Shown: positions 16,627-25,523, counted from the first letter of the stretch. The stretch is DNA of 64,000 nt from Polynucleobacter sp. 71A-WALBACH (GCF_018882365.1 NZ_JACVOP010000004.1:124001-188000), one strand, 5' to 3'. The notes: generated by a model not told the origin, from the sequence alone. Made by a program: numbers and translations.

Positions 16627-17574
16627 ATGGCTGCTCTACCTTCACTACGTCAGCTTCGCTATTTTGTAGCAATTGCCCAAGAGCTGAATTTCACCCGGGC
16701 TGCAGAAGTTTGTTTTGTTGGTCAATCCACCTTGAGCGCAGGTTTGAAGGAGCTTGAGGATGGCCTGGGTGTCCGCTTGGTAGAGCGTGACCGCCAAAAT
16801 GTGGCCATTACCCCGATTGGACTAGAGATTCTTGAGCGGGCTAAGACGATCCTGGCCTCGTCTCAGGATTTGGTTGAATATGCGGATGCGGCTGGCAAGC
16901 CAATGGCAGGAACTATTCGACTTGGTGTGATTCCAACGATTGCGCCATTCTTATTGCCAAATGTGATGCCGGACATTCGGACCCGTTTTCCTAGCTTGAA
17001 AATTGCTCTACGCGAGGATCTGACGGCCAATCTCTTAACTAGGTTGGCTGAGCATCAATTGGATTTCATACTGATTGCATTGCCATATGAGACGTCAGGA
17101 TTATTGGTTAAAGAGTTATTCGATGATGAGTTCTGGTTGGTTGCCAGGGAAGATGATCCAGCCCTCAAGGGGAAGGAGATTCATCTACCTGCAAAAATGG
17201 CTGAGAGATTATTGCTTTTAGAAGAAGGGCATTGCTTGCGTGAGCACACGCTGCAAGCCTGTAAGCGCTCGGATATTCGTAATGCAGATGGCATGGAAGC
17301 CACTAGTTTGCTAACGCTTCTGCAGATGGTGGATTCGGGAATGGGAATTGCATTGCTCCCAGAGATGGCGGTTAGCGGTGGCTTATTAAATGGCACTAGC
17401 CTGGAGGCTCGCCCACTCGCACCGCCCGCTCCTAAGAGGGTAATTGCCTTGGTAGCGCGGGCATCTACCGCTCACTTGGAGGAGTTTCAGGCATTTTCTG
17501 ATTGCATTCAAGAGCGCTTTAAGAGGGGTGCGAAGAGTAGTCGTGGTGCAGTGAAGGGGTTGCGCAAAGATTAA
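16627..17574 (+). CDS. oxyR: OxyR-like LysR-family peroxide-sensing regulator
   Basis: A 315-residue LysR-type regulator with an N-terminal winged HTH (LRQLRYFVAIAQELNFTRAA; Thr-Leu-Ser in QSTLSAGLKELE) and a C-terminal sensing domain. It keeps both redox cysteines of OxyR: Cys203 and Cys212 in GHCLREHTLQAC, spaced nine residues apart as in E. coli Cys199/Cys208. The ATG at 16627 is preferred; a TTG at 16618 in the same frame lies nearer AGGGA and would add three residues. Divergent from the rubrerythrin operon, its probable target. Classification as OxyR rests on the cysteine motif. Confidence 0.85.
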   Translation: MAALPSLRQLRYFVAIAQELNFTRAAEVCFVGQSTLSAGLKELEDGLGVRLVERDRQNVAITPIGLEILERAKTILASSQDLVEYADAAGKPMAGTIRLGVIPTIAPFLLPNVMPDIRTRFPSLKIALREDLTANLLTRLAEHQLDFILIALPYETSGLLVKELFDDEFWLVAREDDPALKGKEIHLPAKMAERLLLLEEGHCLREHTLQACKRSDIRNADGMEATSLLTLLQMVDSGMGIALLPEMAVSGGLLNGTSLEARPLAPPAPKRVIALVARASTAHLEEFQAFSDCIQERFKRGAKSSRGAVKGLRKD

Positions 17575-17652
17575 GTGGGGCTCAGCAAAAACGCATCATT
17601 CTTGCTACAGTCCATGGTTGAATAATTTATCAGTAAAAAAAGAAAGAGTCTC

Positions 17653-18753
17653 ATGTCCGGAAAAGAAATCATGTTTACCCCCATCAAGCTTGGCTCTATT
17701 GAATTAAAGAACCGTCTTGTGATGGCGCCTCTAACAAGAATGCGTGCTATCGATGGAGATGTGCCAAATCCTTTGGCAAAAACATATTATGAGCAAAGGG
17801 CAGGCGCTGGCCTCATCATTAGCGAAGCAACGCAAATTTCTCCTATCGGAAAAGGCTACCCAGCAACCCCTGGAATTTATTCTGCAGAGCAAACCGCAGC
17901 ATGGAAAGAAATCGTCAATGCAGTTCATGCTAAGGGCGGCAAGATGGTTGCCCAGTTATGGCATGTTGGCCGCATTTCTCATTCTTCCTTACACCCTGAG
18001 CAGGGTGCTCCCGAAGCGCCTTCTGCGATTGCACCTGCTGGTCAAACCTATGGCGCTGATTGGAAGTTGCATGACTATGAAACTCCAAAGGCGATGACGG
18101 CTGAAGATATTGCCCACCTGCTGAAGGATTTTGAATTGGCTGCAGCTAATGCAAAGGCAGCAGGTTTTGATGGTGTAGAAATTCATTCCGCGAATGGCTA
18201 CTTGCTCGACCAATTTTTGCAAGATAAAACCAATCAACGTAGCGATGAGTATGGTGGCTCAATCGAAAATCGTATGCGCTTGTTGGGTGAGGTAATTGAG
18301 TCTATTACCAAGGTGTTCCCAAGTGACCGAATCGGCGTGCGCTTGTCGCCATACGGCAACTTTAACGACATGGGTGATAGCGATCCAATCGCCTTATTCA
18401 ATGCAGTCATTCAAAAACTGAATGGCTATCAGTTGTCTTATGTTCATATGATCGAGCCCCGCTCAACTAGCGCTGGTGGTAATGACCAAGTGAACTCGGA
18501 GGCGCCAATCACTTCAGAGATTTTCCGCGCAGCATACAAAGGTAAATTTATTAGTGCCGGTGGATATGATCAAGCTATGGGCGAGGCTGTTTTAGAAGCT
18601 GGCCTGGCGGATGCGGTAGCCTACGGTCGTTTGTATATTTCTAATCCAGATTTGGCTGAGCGTTTTAAGCAGGGCGCAGCACTCAACGCTTATGATCGCG
18701 CAAGTTTTTATGGTGGTGCGGAAGTGGGATATACCGACTACCCAACACTCTAA
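17653..18753 (+). CDS. Old yellow enzyme-family NADH:flavin oxidoreductase
   Basis: A 366-residue FMN-dependent ene-reductase of the NemA/xenobiotic-reductase branch. Landmarks are LKNRLVMAPLTRMRA at the N terminus, QLWHVGRISH, and the substrate-binding His-Asn pair in EIHSANGYLLDQFL, followed by DEYGGSIENRMR. It reduces activated alkenes such as N-ethylmaleimide. Located directly downstream of the OxyR-like gene on the same strand but about 80 bases apart, so possibly under its own promoter. An in-frame ATG at 17671 is an alternative start. Confidence 0.9.
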   Translation: MSGKEIMFTPIKLGSIELKNRLVMAPLTRMRAIDGDVPNPLAKTYYEQRAGAGLIISEATQISPIGKGYPATPGIYSAEQTAAWKEIVNAVHAKGGKMVAQLWHVGRISHSSLHPEQGAPEAPSAIAPAGQTYGADWKLHDYETPKAMTAEDIAHLLKDFELAAANAKAAGFDGVEIHSANGYLLDQFLQDKTNQRSDEYGGSIENRMRLLGEVIESITKVFPSDRIGVRLSPYGNFNDMGDSDPIALFNAVIQKLNGYQLSYVHMIEPRSTSAGGNDQVNSEAPITSEIFRAAYKGKFISAGGYDQAMGEAVLEAGLADAVAYGRLYISNPDLAERFKQGAALNAYDRASFYGGAEVGYTDYPTL

Positions 18754-18793
18754 AAGAGTCTTGTAGAAGCGGTATTTAGTAAAAACAAGTTAA

Positions 18794-18830
18794 GCGGGGC
18801 CTCTATCGAAAGATGGGGCCCTTATTTTTT
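18794..18830 (+). terminator. Intrinsic terminator after old yellow enzyme gene
   Basis: A GGCC-rich imperfect hairpin with a GAAA tetraloop (about 18797-18820) followed by TTATTTTTT. It overlaps the 3' end of the small minus-strand membrane-protein gene. Confidence 0.75.
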
Positions 18831-18998
18831 GTCTTCAGGATCTTTTAAGAGATCGTAGTGGTTCGCAACGAGTAGCAGTGCAATTGAAGCGCAACCCATA
18901 GCAAAGAATTGCCATTGATGCAGCACAGCTGTGCCGATGACTGTCATCAGGATGGTCCAACCAATCGCCATCTTGGCTTTTTTGCTAAAGGGTTTCAT
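18822..18998 (-). CDS. Small two-helix membrane protein
   Basis: A 58-residue protein, basic at the N terminus (MKPFSKKAK), with two hydrophobic segments (about 10-27 and 30-45) and a charged end LLKDPEDKK. I recognise no family. It follows the 63-aa gene and the DUF4239 gene on the same strand with about 22 bases between, and its last codons lie in the T-run of the opposing terminator. There is no strong ribosome site. The clean membrane-protein profile favours a real gene. Confidence 0.55.
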   Translation of the reverse strand: MKPFSKKAKMAIGWTILMTVIGTAVLHQWQFFAMGCASIALLLVANHYDLLKDPEDKK

Positions 18999-19020
18999 AT
19001 ATCGGAATTGAGGTAAAAAA

Positions 19021-19212
19021 TTATTTAACGGAAAGTCTAGCTTTTGCGCTTAGCTCATTCAGAGCTCCGCGCTTATCGAGCAGAGAAAGCCTGAGAGCTT
19101 CTTGTTCAAAATCAACTTGAGCAGGATGAAATTCAATATTGCCGAGGTGGATGACATAAGTCCACACGAGTTCGCGACCTCTGTCTTTGTATACATCTAC
19201 AACACGCTTCAT
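19021..19212 (-). CDS. Hypothetical 63-residue protein
   Basis: A short soluble-looking protein (63 aa) starting MKRVVDVYKDRGRELVW. No family is recognised. It contains a WTYVIHLGNIEFHPAQ segment of probable beta structure, then a charged helix. Its ATG overlaps the stop of the DUF4239 gene (ATGA), a classic coupling signal, so it is probably translated and functionally tied to that membrane protein. Confidence 0.6.
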   Translation of the reverse strand: MKRVVDVYKDRGRELVWTYVIHLGNIEFHPAQVDFEQEALRLSLLDKRGALNELSAKARLSVK

Positions 19213-19943
19213 TTTTTATCGCCCATGGTGGATGCAGAGCTATGTAAGGAGCTCATATTGTGTTTTAAATCAATCAAATTTCGTGGTTCGATGCGAATAA
19301 CACCACCGCGAGGACTATCAATATCGGCAATCAAAAAGAAGGAGATCGCAATCATGGTTGGGAAGATCATAAAGAGACCGATATTGCGCTTAAAGTTTCT
19401 GGCGCCAAAGCCGACCAACATGTTAGCGCCAATCGCAATGGCAGTCATCAGAAACCAAGCGGCGGTTGGGATGCGATTCCACCATGCAGCCTGGGTATAA
19501 CCTTGGGAATTAATGACATCATTCATGCCAGAGATGACTAGTGCAATAGTGGGTGACGGTTGGCTACGCGCAACAGGGAGTAACTCATTCCACATGGCAT
19601 TTTCTAGATCAATAGTGCGCTTTGTAATTTGCTGAGCAGTCTCTCGATCTTGCTTAGAGTAGAACAAGATGCGTTGATCCACATATTCACCCAAGAGACC
19701 CTTGATAGTCTCCGCAGTCTTGCTAGGCAAGAGATCGGCCCTGAGGAATTCAGTACCAATCGCATTTGCCTCAGCTTCCTCGTAAGTCTGCCTCAAGTCA
19801 TATCGTGCAATGGCCATTGAGAAAGTAAAGCCAATAATTAGGCCAAGTAGCGTGAGCGTTGCGGTCTGAATAATCCCCAAATCCGTCGAGGTCTCAGTGT
19901 CCTTCGTGCGGTATTTACTAAGAACTGCATTACCAAACCACAC
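19209..19943 (-). CDS. DUF4239 (bestrophin-like) membrane protein; start uncertain
   Basis: A membrane protein of the DUF4239 type: helix TLLGLIIGFTFSMAIARYDLR, a long charged middle (EEAEANAIGTEF), then two C-terminal helices (WFLMTAIAIGANMLVGF and LFMIFPTMIAISFFLIAD). The only conventional start is GTG at 19943, inside a hydrophobic helix: the frame stays open upstream and encodes ELVFAIATVALAGSVW as an extra N-terminal segment. An ATT at 20009, ten bases after AGGA, would include it (about 266 aa). It lies 2-70 bases downstream of lldD. Molecular function unknown. Confidence 0.7.
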   Translation of the reverse strand: MWFGNAVLSKYRTKDTETSTDLGIIQTATLTLLGLIIGFTFSMAIARYDLRQTYEEAEANAIGTEFLRADLLPSKTAETIKGLLGEYVDQRILFYSKQDRETAQQITKRTIDLENAMWNELLPVARSQPSPTIALVISGMNDVINSQGYTQAAWWNRIPTAAWFLMTAIAIGANMLVGFGARNFKRNIGLFMIFPTMIAISFFLIADIDSPRGGVIRIEPRNLIDLKHNMSSLHSSASTMGDKK

Positions 19944-20010
19944 TGAGCCTGCAAGGGCTACAGTGGCAATGGCAAATACCAGCTCGGGGGAATTAATGAT
20001 GTGTGGAATA

Positions 20011-21156
20011 TTAAAAAGTTCCTGGATACAAAATATCTTTAGTCACATTTTGAATATCACGGTGCCCTGTAAATGCCATAGTGATATCCAATTCATTATG
20101 AATAATATCCAGGCATTTGGTAACACCAGCTTCACCCATCGCACCCAAGCCATAGAGGAAAGGGCGGCCAATCATGGTGCCGCGTGCACCTAATGCCCAA
20201 GCCTTCAATACATCCTGCCCAGATCGAATGCCACCATCCATCCAAACCTCAATATCTTTGCCAACCGCATTCACAATGCCTGGCAATGCCTTGATGCTAG
20301 AGATGGCGCCATCCAATTGACGTCCGCCATGATTGGAAACAATCAAAGCATCTGCGCCGGAGTTGGCGGCAAAGCGAGCATCCTCTTCATCCAAGATACC
20401 TTTAATGATTAACTTGCCACCCCAGAGTTTTTTAATCCACTCCACATCATCCCAGCTCAGGCCTGGATCAAATTGCTCAGCAGTCCAGGAGGAGAGGGAA
20501 GACATATTGCCAACACCAGTAGCGTGACCAACAATATTTCGAAAGGTTCTGCGAGGGGTCATTGCCATGCCCATGCACCAACGAGGCTTGGTCATCATGT
20601 TGATCACATTGGCAATCGTTAGCTTTGGAGGTGCCGACAAACCATTTTTTAAATCTTTATGACGTTGACCCAAAATTTGTAAATCCAAAGTCAGAACTAG
20701 GGCGGAACACTTGGCAGCTTTGGCGCGCTCAATCAAACGCTCAATAAAACCGCGGTCTTTCATGACATAGAGCTGAAACCAAAAAGGTTTAGTGGTGCGT
20801 TCCGCTACATCTTCAATAGAGCAAATGCTCATGGTTGATAAGCAGAAGGGAACGCCAAATTTTTCCGCGGCACGAGCAGCCAGAATTTCACCATCGGCAT
20901 GTTGCATGCCAGTGAGTCCGGTCGGTGCAAGTGCTACTGGCATTGCGACCTCTTGACCCACCATCGTCGTTTTGGTGGTGCGGTTAGTCATGTCTACGGC
21001 AACACGCTGACGCAGTTTGATCTTCTGAAAATCCGATTCATTGGCTCGGTAGGTAGATTCAGTCCATGACCCAGAGTCTGCATAGTCGTAGAACATCTTC
21101 GGAGTGCGTTTTTGATGCAAAACCCGTAAATCTTCGATATTGGTGATGATTGCCAC
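20011..21156 (-). CDS. lldD: L-lactate dehydrogenase (FMN-dependent)
   Basis: Alpha-hydroxy-acid dehydrogenase oxidising L-lactate to pyruvate at the inner membrane with electrons to quinone. The 381 residues show the family pattern: FYDYADSGSWTE near the N terminus, catalytic SNHGGRQLDGA, and FMN-phosphate contacts WMDGGIRSGQDVLKAWALG and GRPFLYGL. GTG at 21156, five bases after AAAGGGG, gives the expected length; an upstream TTG at 21180 is less likely. It precedes the DUF4239 gene. Other 2-hydroxy acids (for example glycolate or mandelate) are possible substrates. Confidence 0.9.
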   Translation of the reverse strand: MAIITNIEDLRVLHQKRTPKMFYDYADSGSWTESTYRANESDFQKIKLRQRVAVDMTNRTTKTTMVGQEVAMPVALAPTGLTGMQHADGEILAARAAEKFGVPFCLSTMSICSIEDVAERTTKPFWFQLYVMKDRGFIERLIERAKAAKCSALVLTLDLQILGQRHKDLKNGLSAPPKLTIANVINMMTKPRWCMGMAMTPRRTFRNIVGHATGVGNMSSLSSWTAEQFDPGLSWDDVEWIKKLWGGKLIIKGILDEEDARFAANSGADALIVSNHGGRQLDGAISSIKALPGIVNAVGKDIEVWMDGGIRSGQDVLKAWALGARGTMIGRPFLYGLGAMGEAGVTKCLDIIHNELDITMAFTGHRDIQNVTKDILYPGTF

Positions 21157-21304
21157 TAAAACCCCTTTGTATATTGCCAATGCCAGAAATCTGACGCTAA
21201 TTTAAGCTCTATCTTAGCAATACCGAGCATTTGTTTCTACAATGCGTAGGCAAGACCCTTCTTAGGGGCTTAAAAGACCCACTTATCTATTCAAAGATTC
21301 CTGA

Positions 21305-22213
21305 ATGCCTCAATTACCCCTATCAACCGTCTTCTATTTATCGTTAGCCACCGTTCTTTGGGCAGGTAATGCGATAGCTGGGCGTGTACTGGTGGGAAGC
21401 ATTTCCCCGATTACCTTAAGTGCTGTTCGTTGGGGCTTAGCAGCCTTGATGTTGCTTCCTCTTGGATGGAGGGTTTTGAAGCCGAGTAGCGCTCTGTGGC
21501 AAAACAAGGGTCGTTTCTTAGTCTTGGGGCTTTTGGGAGTGGGTAGTTATAACGTTCTGCTATACCTTGCCTTGCAAACCTCAACAGCCATCAATGTCAC
21601 TCTGATCGGCGCCAGCATGCCCATTTGGATGCTCTTCATTGGCGCTGTCTTTTACAAGGTAAAGCCAACGCTGTTGCAGCTTGTGGGAGCGGTTGTTTCC
21701 TTGATCGGTGTCACCGTGGTGTTAACGCGTGGCGAGCCCACTAGCCTGTTGAGCATGCAGGTAGTGAAGGGGGATTTACTCATTATGTTGGCCACGATTC
21801 TCTGGGCCTTTTATAGCTGGATGATTAGTCGTCCAGGGAAGAGCACTGAGCGGCAGTGGCCATGGGCAGAGTTTTTAATGGCTCAAGTTTTAATTGGTTT
21901 CATGTGGACGATGTTGTTTGAGGGTGCTGAGATTGCCACTGGACATGCTTTTATTCAGCTTAATTATTGGACTGGAGCATTGATCATCTTCGTAGCCATT
22001 GGCCCATCCTTAATTGCTTATCGCTGCTGGGGTTTAGGGGTGAATGGCGCGGGACCAACCGTGGCGGCATTTTTTGCCAATTTGATTCCCTTGTTTACAG
22101 CACTGCTCTCAGCTGCTATTTTGGGGGATCCGCCCCAGCTTTTTCATGGCCTCGCCTTTGCCCTCATTGTTGTCGGGATATTGGTCTCTTCAACGGCGAA
22201 AAGAAGCAGTTAA
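21305..22213 (+). CDS. EamA-family (DMT) transporter
   Basis: A 302-residue inner-membrane protein with ten hydrophobic helices arranged as two EamA repeats (first near ATVLWAGNAIAGRVLVG, second near IMLATILWAFYSWMIS). This drug/metabolite transporter family exports amino acids or metabolites; the substrate cannot be predicted. It is a stand-alone gene between lldD (divergent) and the class V aminotransferase about 100 bases downstream. Another EamA protein is encoded at 24537-25517. Confidence 0.88.
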   Translation: MPQLPLSTVFYLSLATVLWAGNAIAGRVLVGSISPITLSAVRWGLAALMLLPLGWRVLKPSSALWQNKGRFLVLGLLGVGSYNVLLYLALQTSTAINVTLIGASMPIWMLFIGAVFYKVKPTLLQLVGAVVSLIGVTVVLTRGEPTSLLSMQVVKGDLLIMLATILWAFYSWMISRPGKSTERQWPWAEFLMAQVLIGFMWTMLFEGAEIATGHAFIQLNYWTGALIIFVAIGPSLIAYRCWGLGVNGAGPTVAAFFANLIPLFTALLSAAILGDPPQLFHGLAFALIVVGILVSSTAKRSS

Positions 22214-22318
22214 CCCATCTCATTTGCTCAAAAAGCCCGTTTTTCAGTGGGTGAGTACCCAAACAGTGCTAAATCAGTATCATTTAGTGCTAACCACACG
22301 ATTTACTAGGAAATTACT

Positions 22319-23467
22319 ATGCCAGGCTTACTCCCGAATGTTGATCCAGACGGTCTTTTAGAGTTCTCGGTTGTTTACACCGATCGTTCGCTGAACCACA
22401 TGTCTGAAGAATTCAAAAAAGTCATGGTGGATATCTCTAGTGTCCTTAAGGATGCTTACAACGCCAGCTCAGCTGTCATCGTTCCGGGTAGCGGCACTTT
22501 TGGTATGGAAGCGGTTGCTCGTCAATTTGCGAACAATGAAAAGTGTCTTGTGTTGCGCAATGGTTGGTTTAGCTATCGCTGGACTCAGATTTTTGATTTA
22601 GCCAATATCACCAAGGACATTACCGTTATCAAAGGTAAGCAGTTGGAAGATGCTACGCAAGGTGTGTTTGCTCCAGCTCCGATTGAAGAAGTGGTGGCTT
22701 TCATTAAGAAAGAAAAGCCAGCGGTTGTTTTCGCTCCTCATGTAGAAACTTCTGCCGGCATTATTTTGCCAGACGACTATCTGAAGGCTGTTGGTGAGGC
22801 AGTGCGCTCAGTTAATGGTTTGTTTGTGCTCGATTGCATCGCATCGGGAGCAATGTGGGTGGATATGAAGGCTTGCAATGTTGACCTATTAATTACCGCG
22901 CCTCAAAAAGGTTGGAGTAGCTCACCTTGTTGCGCGATGGTGGCTATGAGTGATAGGGCTCGTGAGCGCATTGAATCTACTCAAAGCAGCAGCTTCTCGA
23001 TGGACCTCAAAAAGTGGCTCCAAATTATGGAAGCCTATGAAAAGGGTGGTCATGTGTATCACACCACGATGCCAACAGACGCGCTCAAAATCTTGCGCAA
23101 TGTGATGAAAGAAACTCAGGCTTTAGGTTTTGCTGCACTCAAGGCAAAGCAACAAGAGTTGGGTGATAAGGTTCGCGCCTTATTGGTATCGAAGGGCTAC
23201 CACTCAGTGTCAGCAAAAGGCTTTCAGGCTCCTGGCGTAGTAGTGAGCTACACCAAAGATCCGGATATTCAGTCAGGCAAAAAGTTTATTGCTCTGGGTT
23301 TACAAACTGCTGCTGGCGTGCCATTGCAGTGTGATGAGCGCCCAGATTTCCGCACTTTCCGAATTGGTTTATTTGGTCTAGAAAAGCTGGCAAATGTTGA
23401 CCGTACAGTTGGTCACCTTGAGGCAGCTTTAGAAAAGATTACCGAGACGGAAGCGCTGCCTGCTTAA
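22319..23467 (+). CDS. Class V aminotransferase (alanine/serine-glyoxylate type)
   Basis: A 382-residue PLP-dependent aminotransferase of the AGXT/SGAT group. The N-terminal substrate loop contains VPGSGTFGMEAVARQF, Asp of LDCIASGAMW contacts the PLP ring, and the Schiff-base Lys is in ITAPQKGWSSSP. AGGAAA precedes the ATG. It is monocistronic, ended by the terminator at 23489-23516. Glyoxylate is the usual amino acceptor; 2-aminoethylphosphonate-type activity is possible but no phosphonate genes are near. Confidence 0.85.
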   Translation: MPGLLPNVDPDGLLEFSVVYTDRSLNHMSEEFKKVMVDISSVLKDAYNASSAVIVPGSGTFGMEAVARQFANNEKCLVLRNGWFSYRWTQIFDLANITKDITVIKGKQLEDATQGVFAPAPIEEVVAFIKKEKPAVVFAPHVETSAGIILPDDYLKAVGEAVRSVNGLFVLDCIASGAMWVDMKACNVDLLITAPQKGWSSSPCCAMVAMSDRARERIESTQSSSFSMDLKKWLQIMEAYEKGGHVYHTTMPTDALKILRNVMKETQALGFAALKAKQQELGDKVRALLVSKGYHSVSAKGFQAPGVVVSYTKDPDIQSGKKFIALGLQTAAGVPLQCDERPDFRTFRIGLFGLEKLANVDRTVGHLEAALEKITETEALPA

Positions 23468-23488
23468 GTAGGTAATCATTTAAGTATA

Positions 23489-23516
23489 AAGGCCGTCTTA
23501 GGACGGCTTTTTTATT
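23489..23516 (+). terminator. Intrinsic terminator after aminotransferase gene
   Basis: GCCGTC / GACGGC stem with loop TTAG, flanked by A- and T-runs (TTTTTTATT). The stop codon of the convergent nitrobindin-like gene (23498-23500) lies in the loop. Confidence 0.85.
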
Positions 23517-24148
23517 GCCTCTAGCGCTAGAGGATTGGGAGTTGCTTCGCCTACCCTCGTTAATACATTCGTATCTAGATGATGAAAGGGTTGATCCTGG
23601 CCTTTGATCATCATGACCGTGTCTTGCTCGTAAGACCACGAGCCATCTTCCAAGATTGTCACCATGATGCGGTACTCAATCGTTTTAAATGCATAGTCTA
23701 GAAAAGGGTTCGAAGAGATCCCAGCAGTCGGATCTTCAATCTTGGCAATGCACTCAAACTGGGTAGCATTTGCAGAGGCTTTTCCTATGGCCATGGTCAC
23801 CATGCCACGGGGAATGGTGAGAGTATGAACAATCGATCCAGTAGCAGGTTCCCAAAGCCAATAGCCAACTTGATCATGATAAGTTTTTACTTGATCTGGT
23901 TTGGTAATGTGAAGGTGATAGCGCAAGCCATAAAACAACTGAGGCCCATTGGTTTGGGGGTCAATCGGTTGCATCTCAATACGCTCGGTATACACCTGCT
24001 TCTTTGGCCCCTCAGCTTTTGGCTTAATGTCTAAACCCCGTTGACCTTCCCAGATTCCGGCAAGGCGAGTGAGGGGCCCCAGATTGTCTAGGGTATGGAT
24101 AGAGTATCCCTGAGGCTCTGTATAAATATCGGCTGGGAAAGAGTTCAT
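23498..24148 (-). CDS. Nitrobindin-like / FABP-type beta-barrel protein
   Basis: A 216-residue protein resembling the DUF1794/THAP4 haem-binding (nitrobindin) beta-barrel: LTRLAGIWEGQRGLDIKP matches the family's GxWxGxG opening strand, and later strands include YGLRYHLHI, VGYWLWEPATG and WSYEQDTVMMI. Nitrobindins bind haem and nitric oxide or scavenge peroxynitrite. Whether the distal haem-ligand His is present I cannot place with certainty; FRAMED as a fatty-acid-binding-like barrel the call is safer. Length exceeds the usual 160-200. It is monocistronic. Confidence 0.7.
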   Translation of the reverse strand: MNSFPADIYTEPQGYSIHTLDNLGPLTRLAGIWEGQRGLDIKPKAEGPKKQVYTERIEMQPIDPQTNGPQLFYGLRYHLHITKPDQVKTYHDQVGYWLWEPATGSIVHTLTIPRGMVTMAIGKASANATQFECIAKIEDPTAGISSNPFLDYAFKTIEYRIMVTILEDGSWSYEQDTVMMIKGQDQPFHHLDTNVLTRVGEATPNPLALEAIKKPS

Positions 24149-24229
24149 TTGGATGCCTTGGTTAAATGAAGCATTTATGACAAATAATTGGGTATTATTA
24201 AATTATCCACAAACCTTATGGAGCTTTAA

Positions 24230-24508
24230 ATGAATACTCGCTTTGCAAAACTTACTTTAGCCACACTCATTTCAGCTTCAATTGGTTTATCCCCGCTGAC
24301 CGTGATGGCGGCAGATCCAGCTCCAGCTAGCGCTCCGGCGGCTGCTCCAGCAGCGGTGCCTGCAACTCCAGCGCCTGCTGCTCAGCAAGATAAGGCAACT
24401 AAGAAGGCTAAGAAGCAGGCTAAGAAAGATAAAAAAGCAGAGAAGAAGGCTAAGAAAAAATCAAAGAAAAAAGCAAAGGCAGCTCAAGAGCCAGTAGCAC
24501 CTCAGTAA
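24230..24508 (+). CDS. Exported Ala/Pro- then Lys-rich low-complexity protein
   Basis: A 92-residue protein with a signal peptide (about residues 1-27, ending VMAAD), an Ala/Pro linker, then a tail of alternating Lys and Ala rich in KKAKK and KKSKKK. No fold is expected for the tail. It may bind polyanions (nucleic acid, LPS) in the periplasm; this is inference. It is divergent from the nitrobindin-like gene. Composition resembles the C-terminal tails of other small proteins here (4983 and 28696). Confidence 0.65.
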   Translation: MNTRFAKLTLATLISASIGLSPLTVMAADPAPASAPAAAPAAVPATPAPAAQQDKATKKAKKQAKKDKKAEKKAKKKSKKKAKAAQEPVAPQ

Positions 24509-24516
24509 GCTATTCA

Positions 24517-24540
24517 GCGATCAAGTGATCAAGCGATCAA
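24517..24540. repeat. Three tandem 8-bp repeats
   Basis: GCGATCAA-GTGATCAA-GCGATCAA, one base different in the middle unit. It spans the gap between two convergent genes and includes the last bases of the EamA gene. Each unit holds GATC, so it could form short hairpins. Confidence 0.6.
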
Positions 24541-25517
24541 TTTAAGGGGTCAGATCCCTCAAGGTCTATAGGCTTTGTGGCGTTCTGCCCCTGTTGTTTG
24601 CTAGATGCATCGTTGCGCACGAGCAGCCACATCGCACCCATCACCAAACTCATTCCACCAAGCTGAATCCAGGTAATAGGTTCAGATAGCACGATCCAAC
24701 CCATAAACAGGGTTGAGACGGGTCCCAATATGCCAGCTTGGGCAACCAGAGGCGAGCCAATCCGATTGATCGCAATCATGATTAATAACATCGGAATGAC
24801 GGTACATAGGCTCGCATTGAGAAGGCTGAGCCAATAGATCTGCTGGACTTGGACAAACACAGCCGCAGGATCGTAAATCAGAATTTGAATGACACTCAGC
24901 AGCGCAGATGCGGAGCTGGCATAAACGACCAAGCGCACGCTACCGACACGCCTAACCATCTCTCCCGAGCCAATCATGTAGATCGCATATGAACATGCGC
25001 TGGCAAAGACTAGCAGCATGCCGAGAACAGCCATGGAGCCAGTTGAGCTGGCATCTTGGATGAATACCACAATCACCCCTAGGTATCCCACAGCCAGCGC
25101 ATACCATTGCAGGCGACTGATGGATTTATTTAATACAAAATAAGAAATCAATAGCACGATGGTTGGAGTGAGATAAAGAACAATTCGCTCCAGGCCAACA
25201 GAAATATATTGCAGTCCCAAAAAGTCCAGGTAGCTGGAAAAAAAGTAGCCCATAAAGCCTAAGGCAAATATCTTCGCTTGATCTCGCCAGGTGAGTGGGC
25301 TCATCACCTGTCTACGTGCTTGCCACCAATAAATTCCCCAAAAGAGGGGGAGGGCCATCAACATTCTCAAGGCAATTAAAGTCTCCGCATTGGCGCCATA
25401 GCCAAAAGCGAGCTTGACCAGAATGGCTTTGCCAGAAAAGAGGACGGAGCCTAGACCGGCCATAAAGAGGCCGTATACGTAACGGCGATGATGAAGAATT
25501 GCGCTAGTTGATTGCAT
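24537..25517 (-). CDS. EamA-family (DMT) transporter
   Basis: A 326-residue membrane protein with ten predicted helices in two EamA halves (FMAGLGSVLFSGKAILVKLA near the start; VLGMLLVFASACSYAIYMIG in the second). The C terminus is polar (about residues 303-326). It is six bases downstream of the NAD(P)HX dehydratase gene on the same strand, so co-transcribed. Substrate unknown; the pairing with metabolite repair is probably incidental. Confidence 0.87.
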   Translation of the reverse strand: MQSTSAILHHRRYVYGLFMAGLGSVLFSGKAILVKLAFGYGANAETLIALRMLMALPLFWGIYWWQARRQVMSPLTWRDQAKIFALGFMGYFFSSYLDFLGLQYISVGLERIVLYLTPTIVLLISYFVLNKSISRLQWYALAVGYLGVIVVFIQDASSTGSMAVLGMLLVFASACSYAIYMIGSGEMVRRVGSVRLVVYASSASALLSVIQILIYDPAAVFVQVQQIYWLSLLNASLCTVIPMLLIMIAINRIGSPLVAQAGILGPVSTLFMGWIVLSEPITWIQLGGMSLVMGAMWLLVRNDASSKQQGQNATKPIDLEGSDPLN

Positions 25518-25523
25518 GCTGTT

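Noticed and set aside
24517..24540. Tandem 8-bp repeat considered as a CRISPR fragment
   Set aside because: Only three contiguous units, no spacers, no cas genes.
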